Made by a program: the position numbers and the translations under genes. A stretch of DNA of 64,000 nt, taken from Sipunculus nudus (Eukaryota > Annelida > Sipuncula > Golfingiida > Sipunculidae). The stretch is from contig CM049318.1 in assembly GCA_026874595.1 (NCBI GenBank), positions 3,967,741-4,031,740 of the forward strand, given 5' to 3'. Under the pieces are notes generated by a model. It saw only the letters and a program-made list of their open reading frames with translations, was not told the DNA's origin and ran no database searches. Shown here one piece after another: positions 31,381-43,666 of this stretch (positions within the stretch are counted from its first letter, which is position 1; every line of letters begins with the position of its first letter).

Positions 31381-34300
31381 GTTGGGAAATATTCATGGTG
31401 AATATTGAGAAAAACAGATGTGTGGTTTTGATATTAGGCAGTCCTGAAAAGTGATAATAGGTTTTTTAATGAAAAAATTAGCTTTTTCCTTAATTTTCGA
31501 AGAAACAAAGTCGCAGTGACTTATTTTTCAGTTTGGTAGGAGATTTTGGGACATTCAATGGTATGCTGAATTTTGGATTTGTAGGTCTAACGGTTTAAGA
31601 AAATAGTGCCAGCCTAACGGACGGACGGACGGCGGACGGACAAAGAACAATGGACTTAGATGACTTATATTCAACTGAGCTAATAAACCAACCCTTTTCC
31701 GATCAAATGAATTGTTTTTGGTTACTTAATTGTGGAATATGTATATAACGAGCACTTCGAGAGGCTGGACTAACAGTTGGTATCAAGAAAACGAATACAT
31801 GTACATTCCTGTCAGATATCAAGGGTTTTCCAAGCATTCATACCAGAAAAAAAACTTAAGGGTTTAATTACAGGGTCAGAGCTAAGGGTCGCCATGGGTC
31901 TTCTGTGAACGTTCACAGTATCACCGGTGATCCTGGATGTTCCACCGTATGGGTACGTTGAACGTTCACAGAATCACCAGTGATCCTGGATTTTACCTTG
32001 TGGATCAGGTGAACGTTCACAGTATCACCAGAGATCCTAGATTTTCCACCGTATGGATATGGTGAGCGTTCACAGAATCACAAGTGATCCTGGATGATCC
32101 ACCGTATGGATATGGTGAGTGTTCACGAAATCACCAGTTATCCTGGATGTTCAAACGTGTGGATCAGGAAAACGTTCACAGAATGACCAGTGATCCTAGA
32201 TAGTCAACCGTGTGGATACGGTGAACGTTCACAGAATGACCAGTCATCCTGGATGCCACCGTTTGGATCAGTTGAACGTTCACAGAATGACCTGTGATCC
32301 TGGATGTTCACTGATGGATCAGTTGAACGTTCACATAATGACCGATGATCCTGGATGTTCCACCGCTTGGATCAGGTGAACGTTCACAGAATCACCAGTG
32401 ATCCTGGATTTTCCACCGTGTGGATCAGTTAACGTTCATAGAATCACCATTGATCCTGGATATTCCACCGTGTGGATCAGGAAAACGTTCACAGAATGAC
32501 CAGTGATCCTAGATAGTCAACCGTGTGGATCAGTTGAACGTTCATAGAATCACCATTGATCCTGGATGTTCCACCGTGTGGATCAGGTGAACGTTCACAG
32601 AATCACCAGTGATCCTGGATGTTCCACCGTGTATATCAGGAGAATTGGCCTTGTTCACTTAGAAAAGGTGAGAGGAAAATTCAACCATACAAACCCCCTT
32701 ACCCAAATATCACCCGATAGCGTTACCGCGCTCTCATTGGTCTGATTGCACTTCTTGGCTTGTGCCCATCCTGGTGGTCGAACCCAGAGAATATGTAAGG
32801 AGCGTACATATGATGTTACGAAGAAAATTTGTTCAGGGGATAATTCTGAGCGCATCCGGGATTCGAACCCATAACGATTGCGCACAAGTCCGGCGTACCA
32901 ACCACTTCACTAGCAAAGCAAGTTTGACAAGCGAGACAGTTCGGTTCGCTTTTATGTCACCTCATAACAATGGAAACGGTAAGGATCCATTGCCGTTTCG
33001 TGAAAGTAAGCTAAGGATTCAGTGATAATATACCAAGTGTCAACACTCAAAGCCAGGTCCGAACTTTTAAGCATTTTTATGCAAACCTTGTGTTCTAATT
33101 ATAATAAGCACAAAACAAAAAGCACACAGCACGAAGTTGTATTCCTAAGTATTTGCATACAAAATGAGAGGGCTTAACTTTCACTCGTTCCTATTGATAT
33201 TTCCCCCATTTTTTTGTGGGCTGTGCTTTCAACAGCGAGGGCCGTTCCTTTTGCACCAAAAAATGATGAAGATTAGAACAATTGTAAGAAATGATCGCTC
33301 TTCAGGAGTCAATACGTTTTTTTTTTCAATAAGAGATTACTTACGATCTTGGCAGTTGATGCCCGTGTACCCGGTGCGACACGTGCACGTGTATCGGCCT
33401 ACTGCATTCTGACATATTCCCCCGTGCATGCAAGGGTTTGAAAGGCAGTTATCGATCACTGGCAAGTCAACAAAATATTCAAATGAAGAAAAAGTTGATG
33501 TAACATGACCTATTTTTTTATCAAATTATCAAAACGTATTAAAGTTATTCATGTTTAAGTGTTATTAGAAATATCTGAAACATTAAAATTAATAATATTA
33601 GTTATATGCCATAACATAACGTTTGAATGATTACTAGATTAAAAACCAGTAAGCGTTCTGCTTGCATTGTATAAATCATCCTCCCGCACTATGGAAGAAC
33701 CACATTTAAAAAACAGTTAAGTTTTAAAAAAATATTTAAACTTTACCAATGCAAAGAGATGGCTTTTACCAGGTAAACAAGTACATCCAACTTCATCCTT
33801 AGACATTTAGAGTAAAGATGACGATCAGAGGAAATACAAGACAATAAGGAGAGTCACCTTGATCACAGTTGGTGCCAGTGTATCCGATGTGACAGTTACA
33901 CAGGTACCCGGTACATTGATTGCCACACTTGCCGTGGACGCAGGGGTTAGAAGCGCAGAAATCAATATCTGAAAGAAAGGTAAAGGAGAGAAAAGTTGAG
34001 TTCGTTAAAAATATGTTAACGCAGGTAATAATATGATCCTTTATTTTATAGTTTTATTTTTACATGTCCTTTGTCTACATATTTCCTAAAACTGATACAT
34101 CTAAAGTGTTATGACATCATCTACATTTTCCACACTAAATAAAAGTGGGAAATATTGTGAAGCTGTATGAGCGTGGATATTTTAATGGTATTTGCCTTGC
34201 TTGCAGTCCATTCCAGTCCTGCCGCTCGGGCATATACAGTAGTAGCTTATTCCGGCAGGCTTGCAGGTCCCCGTGCCGCAGGGATTTGGGTTACATGGGT

Positions 34301-37240
34301 CCTCTGCAGTATAAGACAGAAAAGAAAACCGTATGACAGGCGACGTCGAATATGATATTAATTTAAAGCCAAATGTGTCTCTTTTTATAGGATTTGACAC
34401 ATACAGTTTTTTTGTGGATTGTCACACGAGGGAGTTCAGATGAGATAAACTTGTTAGGAAGTAGAGGCGCCAAAAACATGCTACAGTTATTAGCCGATCA
34501 ACTGGTAAAACATGCCCATGAGCGGAAAGCCTAAAATGATTTTACTAAAGCTGAAGAACTACAGATAGATTTCATTGTGAAGCATAATGATAAATGTGCT
34601 AACTTAAAGAACAGAGTTTTCCCATGAAGCCGCCTTTACATTTGCACTCGTAGCCATTTCCTTTTACACTGCATGCACCACCATTCTGGCATGGTGTCGG
34701 GGTACGGTTACATGGGTGTTCTGCAATGACAGGTAATTACAGGTAAAAACCATGATGTTCTGTGAACTAAATGTTATGCTGTGAAACCTGTGTCTTGTTG
34801 TTTTAAAATAATCTGAGGTTGGTAATGTAGTTGTGTAACAGATTAAAAGTGTTCAAGAAATAACTGTAAAATAAAACAATGATGGATCCTTTGTTAAGGT
34901 GGCTCGGATCACATATGAATTTCATATATATGTGACGAGCATTTTAGATATGTATTCAAAAAGTATGTTTATAAATTGTCACTTTATATAGAGTGCATGG
35001 TAAAGAAACATGCATGTAGTTAAAATCTGTGTACACCTGTGGTCACAAGAACACGGATACATACTAGAAGCACAGTTCGGTCCAATGAAGCCCCCTTTAC
35101 AGGTGCATACATAACTGTTTCCATTCTCTTTGCAAACACCACCGTTCTTGCAAGGATTTGACGAACACGCTAAAGGTAAAAATGATAACATAAGGCATAA
35201 CATGGTTTAATTGGTTTCCGAATAGCATACTATAATGTTATTTATGTGTCGTATGTTAATTTCTTAATGAAAATAACCGTAATGCCAAAAATACATAGAC
35301 TACACATTTACAGACACTGATACATTCACTCAAATCCGTCTTCTTTGAAATAACGAATTTTGATAAAATAAGGAAACAAAACTTCCGTTTTTCATTAATG
35401 ACCGTCTGTTTAGTATATTTTGGCAAAGTGAATTTAGCGTGTTTTCATAATTTTTATTGTCTTCGAGCATTCCCTCGTTTTTTTGTAAATAGCATTAATT
35501 TATAAGATTGATTATTATAGCAAATAACAGTTACGCCTTGTGAGGTGACATACTTTCATTTTATTATCATGTATCATTATGCTTTTGTATAAAAATACAT
35601 GTCTTTCATAGAAAATTTATTTATTTGTTGTTATATATTTATTAATTTGATATTAGCATTTTTTTTGTAGGAGGCAACACTATCTTTAATCCTAGCTTAA
35701 CTAAGCAAATGTACAACTGCAGAATTCCATTTCAGTTTCGGCCCATACGTGACAGGGCAGCAGCACACGCTTCCTCTTATTTTACATACCGGTGTTAACC
35801 AGGCCCTTAACTCGTGCACCTGCGGGACCTGGGTCTGCAATTTTAACTATTGGTGAGTCATACAACCGAAGAAACCACGAAAGGTGCACTCGTGTGTGAG
35901 TGAACCACGGCCGTGAGGCACGGACTTTCCATAAAGCCTCCCGCGCGCTCACCCTTGGTTTGGTCCGACCGTAAAAGAATAAAACCGCCACGGCTGAGAT
36001 TCGGATTCACAGTCGCCCGGTTTTGAGTCCTGTGTTCTACCCCTAGACCAGAGAAGCTAGTATAGCACATGCCTATGTGTGATCCATATATCCCAGTATA
36101 TTAACACACCAACACGGAGAGAAATCACAGTTATTTTTTTGTATACAGTTGTTTTAGTTGTAGATTACTACTTACGTGAGGGCAGTTGTTGTAAATTAAA
36201 TTGTATTCGTCTTAAACTCAGCCAGTACTATTCGAACAATTACAACACGGCAGATACAATATTTATACTTTAATTCCGTAATTGGTCCTTTAAAACCACA
36301 GTCGTAAAAAGGCCTGTTGATAATTTCAATATTAATATATAATATGGCAAAAATATAGTTTTATTTTAAACAAGATGAAAAAATGTCTGAATATTTATCT
36401 TTTTTTCTGCTATTTATATCTACTGAGAAAGGGTTTAAAGCAGGACATGCCCGATGACCATCTAATGACAATATAAATCAAATAAAAGTGATAAGAAAGA
36501 GTAATAAGAAACATTTGAAGCTTAAATGTTTTAATTATTAATCATGTATATGATTACATTAGGAGTAATAACACAGCCATCATCAGCAGAAGAGGGTAGC
36601 CATTTCTTATTTCTAGAGCCACCTATCACAGTACTTAAAACCTGCTCATATGTAAGGAAATGCAAAGGCTAGTAATTACAAATTTGACTCTGGTTCGTCT
36701 GACTGCCGCCAGAGGTCCTTGTTGAATGTGTTCGGATGATTTCGGCGCCCGCCCCCATCCCCCCCCCCCCCCCCCCCCCCATTTTATAAACTCCCTGATG
36801 TTAACAAAGCGTACAGGCTGTGTGCAGTGGGAACGGCGTTTTCTAGCCTATTGTATAGGTTCAAAGGATAGTCTTTATTTAATAGTTGTCAAATACTGGA
36901 ACAGGCGCAATTAATAAGGTATTATTTCTCTATTCGATATATAGTCGTCCGTACTTATGTTACCATACCTACCTTGGGGAGCTGGCTTTACTTCTATAGT
37001 TCCTTTTCCGTCTTCATTACTGATATGACAGTAATAAGCAGAGGGAGGTGGTCTCAGTATAAAGTGTTTGGGATTTCCTGGGGTAACCTCGTATTTGAAC
37101 TCGTAGGACAATGAGTTTGGATAAGGCTGACGTGACACGTAGAAAATCACCTTCCCTTTTACGCTGTTCACCTGTAAAAACAGACATTCGGATCGTACAC
37201 TGTAAACATGATATGAATGATATGCACTTTCTGAATAATT

Positions 37241-37303
<63 letters not shown>

Positions 37304-40300
37304 GGATTTCTTGAACAAGGGATTAAGCATATGTGACGCTTGAAATCTGTTTCGGACGCTCAGTTTGAGGAGTTAAGCGTCCAATCGGAATTCCCGAATT
37401 TCTGGATATTGGATTCAAAGCTGAATCAAAGGAACAAAGCTGGCTCTTGCAGCGGTCATTGACCATAGCAGATTACCTGTGTAACCTGTCTGGTGTAAAC
37501 CCTACTGCCTTAACATTTAATCAAAATCAAATAATAATGACAATACATTTAATCATTCTAATGACGTGAAATATAATCGTAAAATAGTATTAAACTTTAC
37601 ATCAACTTAAAAGATTTGTCACAGATATATATATATATTATCATATATTCTCCAATAGCCAGGACCTATATTATAGGTGACTTTGGTCTACACTAGGAAA
37701 GAAAATGTTTGTGATCATGCTGTATACATGTACATGATTAAACCTGTGGTCTCTCTTTTAACCATGGAGATTCAATTAATGTAAATCAATTAGATAAGCC
37801 TCCTTGGTAATTCTATGATAAATGAAGACATGAGATTATACATCTTTTAAAGAAACTTGTACATTTACTCACGGATATCGAGGCCCCGCCAGACGACACT
37901 TTGATTATACAGTTTTGTTTTTCCCTAGGTGTATTTACATCTACTTTGTTGCCTGGCTCTAGAATAATCGGAGCTTGAAATAAAAATATGTTATAAAATA
38001 ATAATAATAATCATAAAAATAAATAATAATGATAATAATAATAATAATAATAATAATACATAATAATAATAATGATAATAATAATAATGATAATATCACT
38101 GATAAAAAACACAATTAAAGAAAGTCCGAAATCGTAGTGAAAATTCCATTGTCATCAGAACGTTTACTTTTATAGGCTAGTGCATAAAATGAAATGCATT
38201 TATGAAACTATTATTATATAGCTAATATTTATTTACAAACAAAATGAGATAAACACTTGTCTAATTGCTAACAGTAATCAAGGCCAATACTTGTTCTCCT
38301 TTTCGGTAATTGTTGTACCTGAATATTCCATCCAGTCTTATTAAGCAAACCCTTTTTGCATCCGCATATATGACGACATATGACTGTTGTATCTGTTTCT
38401 ATTTGGCACTTGTCGGGTCATTATAGATAGATATCATACTCAGTTAAGATAAACACTACTCTGTCTGTATTGTACATTTCTATAACCTACATATGCACGT
38501 TCTCCGCTCGATGACACCCTTGAGAGCAGTCATCTCTGTGAAGGCCGTCAGCAAAATCAAGTGCATACATTCCGGTTTCGAAGCAATGGCCTTCAGCTCA
38601 TTCATTTCAAGACCTATAGATAAGAAAACAAAAAAAAAAAACATATGACATTCCGGGAGTCCTTACATAAGGTGGCTGATTTAGGACACAGAAAAAAAAT
38701 ATTTATCTCGAGATCTCGAGATAATCTCGAGATCCCGACTTAACATATCGAGATTTCGACTTAACATATCGAGATCTCGACATAAAATTTCACAAAAAAA
38801 CTTTGTTGCGGAAAAAAAATAGTTATCTCAAGATCTCGAGATGTTAAGTCGAGGTATTGAGATGTTAAGTCGAGATCTCAAGATAAAATTTCAGTGAAAA
38901 AAAATAATAAATAAGTCCACGTTGGCGTTGTACGAACCTTTCAATGCTTAACTAACGTAAAGCAAAACAAAGTTAAAGGGACCGACTTTTATATCTGACG
39001 TCTGTCAAATAAACATAATCTGTTGAACCTTTCATAAAAATGAGCCATTCCAACGGGGTAAAGGCGTTGCCTTTTGTTTATATCCGTGTGTTTATAACAC
39101 GTGTCGGGGTGGGAGGAGGGGATGCGAAAATTGCCTCCGAGCGAAATAGAAAGACTTCCGACAGAAACAACTTGCATCAATTCAGAGAGTACAAAGTTCT
39201 GTACATGACAAATATTGCATTGTTCCACATGCACTAACGAACATCAACTAGGGATCTTTCAATAACTCGGTTACATGTTTTTTACCTGTATGTTAACACT
39301 GGCTCAAGTACCTTGTGTACAAGTAGCCTGTAGAGAAAATTTTTATACTTTTATACTTCAAAGTGGCGTTATAAGAATCTTTACCAGCAAGGATAACCTT
39401 CACTTTTTAAATATATATATGCAACCGGTTAACTGGTATCACAAAAATTCTATAAATTCTATAAATATTTAAACCAGGAGAGTGAAAAGTGACTTCAAGA
39501 CCAAAGCAGAGCATTTTGCTGAAGGAAAATCATGATGAGAGATGATCGAAATAGTTCGTACAAATGATAAATTTTATCACGAGATCTCTAGATATTATGT
39601 CGAGATCTCTAGATAATATCTCGACTTAACGTCTCGAGATCTCGACTTAACGTCTGGAGATGTCGAGATTAATATTTTTTTTCTGTGTCCGAAATCAGCC
39701 ACTGTACTTACAGGTTCTTGAAAGGGAAACATTTTCCTACCAGGATTGTTAACTGTACCAGCAATATAGGGTCTTCTGCTTAAAGTATCATGATATCTGC
39801 CAATATGTCGTTCTAAGACCGTTTGGTTACTCCTGAACATGAACTAAGCTGTCATCGGGCACGATCAGTGGCGGTAACATAAACATGGCCCGCACGCAAC
39901 TTAATGCGGGCAGTTTTGTTATTATGGTTAACAGACACACGAGGGCGGTGTTTACTCTCACACACAACCATAGCAACGTATACAACAGGTGAGCTGGAGA
40001 TACTGTCCGTTTGCCAGGATGGTTTGCTGGGAAACCTTTGTTGTAATCCAGTATAAATAATAACATGGGATCATACACATATTATTGCAACATGATTTTG
40101 TACCTTAAAACCCATCTATTCACCTGCCTTACTGGTAGTTATTTTTGTAATATCTGGCTTACTCCACGCACACTTTTTAATGAACTTTTTGTGATCCCTC
40201 CAAAGTAAGGCGGAAACTACTAAAATACTAAAAAAAATAAAAGATGGCGCTCGAGCGCCGTAGCTGAGGAAGTCAGGAACCCCCGCCACAGGCGCTACGT

Positions 40301-41403
40301 CAGCAACGACAAAGATGATGCCTAAGTGAATGATTAACTATTCGACCAAAAGATAAGGGGATTCAGAGGAGACAAAGATGAATATTTAATTCATACAAGG
40401 CCCGATCCAACTGACTTAACAAGTCTGAATGCTGAGTGGATTTGATATTAGTCTCTTTCTGCAGAGGATTTGGTTGAATTCTGTCTAGAGGAGAAAAGAA
40501 TGTATTTAAGGTTATTTGTTAAGATTTGTACTGAGTTTGTATCCTGTAAGTTTTGAACGAATGTTCTATCATGCAATCTTTTAAAATTAGTGTGTTTTAG
40601 TGTGCTCTTAGTTCTGATGTTTTAGTGAACCTACTAACTCTTAAGGTTGCTCTGAGGGCTTTATTTTGTTGAACTTTCATTCAGTTTATATAAGTGTGTC
40701 TTAGCTGCACCTAAGAAAGCTATGGTCCCATTCATGCATATAGGGCGAATCCATTTTTTATATAGGAATGTAAATGTCTTTGATTTAGGTCCATCCTCCA
40801 TAAAGCACACAGCCTTTTGAGCATTAATCCAACTCCACTTTCGTTGACTGATATGTTTAGTTAGGGTTCTCTTATAATGCCCCTCCATGTGATGGATGTA
40901 TTGGCTTCTTAATCAACAGGCTTTAATTAAAAACGGTACATATTGAAAAACGGAAAAATAACATGCAGCCAAGGTTGTTGGTTTCGAATGAACGAAAAGA
41001 TCTTTATTAGTTGTTGGTACCAGCGTGAGGCATCGCAATATTTTGTCATTTACATAACTCCGGGTTTGCCTGATTTGCCATCAGAGGCCCGTGTTGGACA
41101 TGTTTGGATTACGACCCGTGACCATTTTGGCGGACCCCAACATGTTATCAATGTATGCATGGATGTAAACAGAGTGGAGAGCATATATACTGTTGGATAA
41201 GCGCTTTCTTTTTTTTAAGATTAAGGGATTATCCTTATATAAACCCTAATTTAACGTCCCTTTACCCATATTTACTCAGGTAAAAGCCTCTTGGATAAAA
41301 CTTGTTATCAAACATATAAAATGTCATCTATATGTACAAATATCTGGCATCTGTTCGTTTAGACACCAACGTGCAAACAATACAATGATATAAAAAATAA
41401 AAT

Positions 41404-41457
<54 letters not shown>

Positions 41458-43626
41458 ACTTTTTTTACAGACTCATGGTCCATATACAAACAATGAAAGA
41501 AATGAGAATAGAAAGAAAAAAAACAGTAGAAAGCAAATAACACAACATTTATAGGCTAGCTGCATTATTACTTATAATCTAATAACAAACATCTTCTGGT
41601 TATGAACATTAAACAAGTCGGACTTGTCCGAATCAGATTCATATAAAGTTCTGACATACAGGTTGTCAGATTCTGTTATTCTCATTTTCAGTGAATAGAT
41701 CTGTTTGCGCATTAGTGTGTCAAAAGTGGTAATATTACGACTTATTAGTTCTTTGCTGATGCTGAAATGTTTTGGAAAGCCAAGAAATATCCTAATTCAT
41801 TATTGTACTCAACTTTCACCTATCTATGCTGGACTTTCTATATTTACTCCAGAGACTGGCACAATATAAAGTGTAACAAAACATTTTAAATAATAACATC
41901 TTAACTGTTTCCAAGCAAAGTAACATATCAGCCCATACGTTCAGTAGGCGCTTTGTCACAATATGTCATCGTCATCTTGCAGTTTGCTATTGATTTTGCA
42001 ACCTAAATTTTTGTACTGCTTGACAGGGGAAAAAAGCGTTTGTCCCATTTTGAGACATGGGTCAGAGGATGGCCAGGTTTTATCTTTTCCTATTATGTGC
42101 ATATACACAGATTTTGTCAAATTAAATTTGATATTATGCGAAATGCCATAGTCATAGGCAAGATTTATTAGTTTTTGCAGACCGTTGACCGACGGAGCAA
42201 AAACCACTATATCATCAGCGTACATAAGATGATTGATGATATTTTTGTCAATACAACAAACAATTGTGTGTGTGTTTAATTTATAGCCCAAATCGTTCAT
42301 GTAAATATTGAACATGAGTGGCGACAACACCCCTCCTTGTCGAACACCATTAGTGGCTGTGAAATAGTCCGACCTGATCGATTTCCATCTTACAGAGATT
42401 TTTTGGTGCATATACCAGTAATACACGATTCTGACAAGGTATAAAGGAACACCGTTCATTAAAAGCTTGTAGAATAAAGTTATGTGACAAACTCTATCAA
42501 AAGCCAATGATGCATCGAGAAAACACAAAAACATATGTGATCCCATCTTCTGGTAAAATCGAAGAATCTCTTTAAGCAACCCTACACAAAGCTCTGTGCC
42601 ATGACCCGTTTTGTATCCGAACTGATTATCAGTTACATTAACAAAGTGTTTAATTTTCTCGTAAATCACGAACTCAAAGAGTTTAGACATTATAGTGGAC
42701 AGTGCTATGGGCCTGTAATTGGCTTTATCAGTTATACTCTGTGTTTTATTCTTAACTACGGGCACTATCATACTGCACATCATATGTTCAGGCATATAAC
42801 CATGTACGAGGAGTGAAGTGAACATAATGGTTGTACTAGTGCGTCCTTCGCGGAAATGTAGTGTTCTGCTCCTAAACCATCTGGGTCACAGGACTTTCCG
42901 GATTTAAGTTTAGACAGAGCGACCATCATTTCAGACTCTCTTACACGTATGTTTTGATTATGCGTGACAAATCTAAAATTGCTTGATATTTCATTAAACA
43001 GTTCAGCATCATGATGCACGCAAGAATAAAAGGATTTGTAGTGCGCCTGCCACATCTCTAAAATTTCTTTGTCGCCTGTAATGCCACTGACCGTATGCGT
43101 GCACGGTTGGCGTGAATTTTTGCATTTTATTGTTCCAGTCCAGAACTCGGTCTGTTTTTTTTATGCGCTTATAGCCCGGCCTAGAGAGTCCGCTTTTGCT
43201 TGCTCTTTCACTGTCTACAGTGACGCAGTGCATACTTTAATAATCTTTTAGTGTGTACCATAACGTCATGGATAGGGCCACTGATCGGCCTCCCTGCTCT
43301 TTGCCATACCAAAAAGGCTTCTCTGGCAGCGCCGTGTGCGTCTCGAGCGTACTCATTCCACCCCGGTATTATTTTATAATTTTTTCCTTTCTGGGGCAGA
43401 TGTATTATTATCAATATAACAATCTGCGTTATTTAGCATTACGTTAACTAAGAAATCATATTGCAGGTCAATTTTGGATAAATGATTCTTATCCTGACAT
43501 TTGACATTCTGGCAGTGTTCAGTCTCATGACAAAAGTCCGAAGAATCATGTATTGCAGTCGCAACAGCGTTATTGTACACGACAAGTGACTGTTTACTTG
43601 TTTTTTGACACGAAAAAATATGTATG

Positions 43627-43666
<40 letters not shown>

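Noticed and set aside
31905-32640. CRISPR-like repeat array (also 1-539)
   Set aside because: The repeats are contiguous without unique spacers, and the genome is eukaryotic.
39712-39843. Exon-like 132-bp block on the minus strand with TTAG acceptor and GTAAGT donor ([13 protein letters not shown]...)
   Set aside because: It would need phase 0 while the surrounding intron is phase 1; in phase 1 it meets a stop. The donor partly comes from the border of the TIR transposon.
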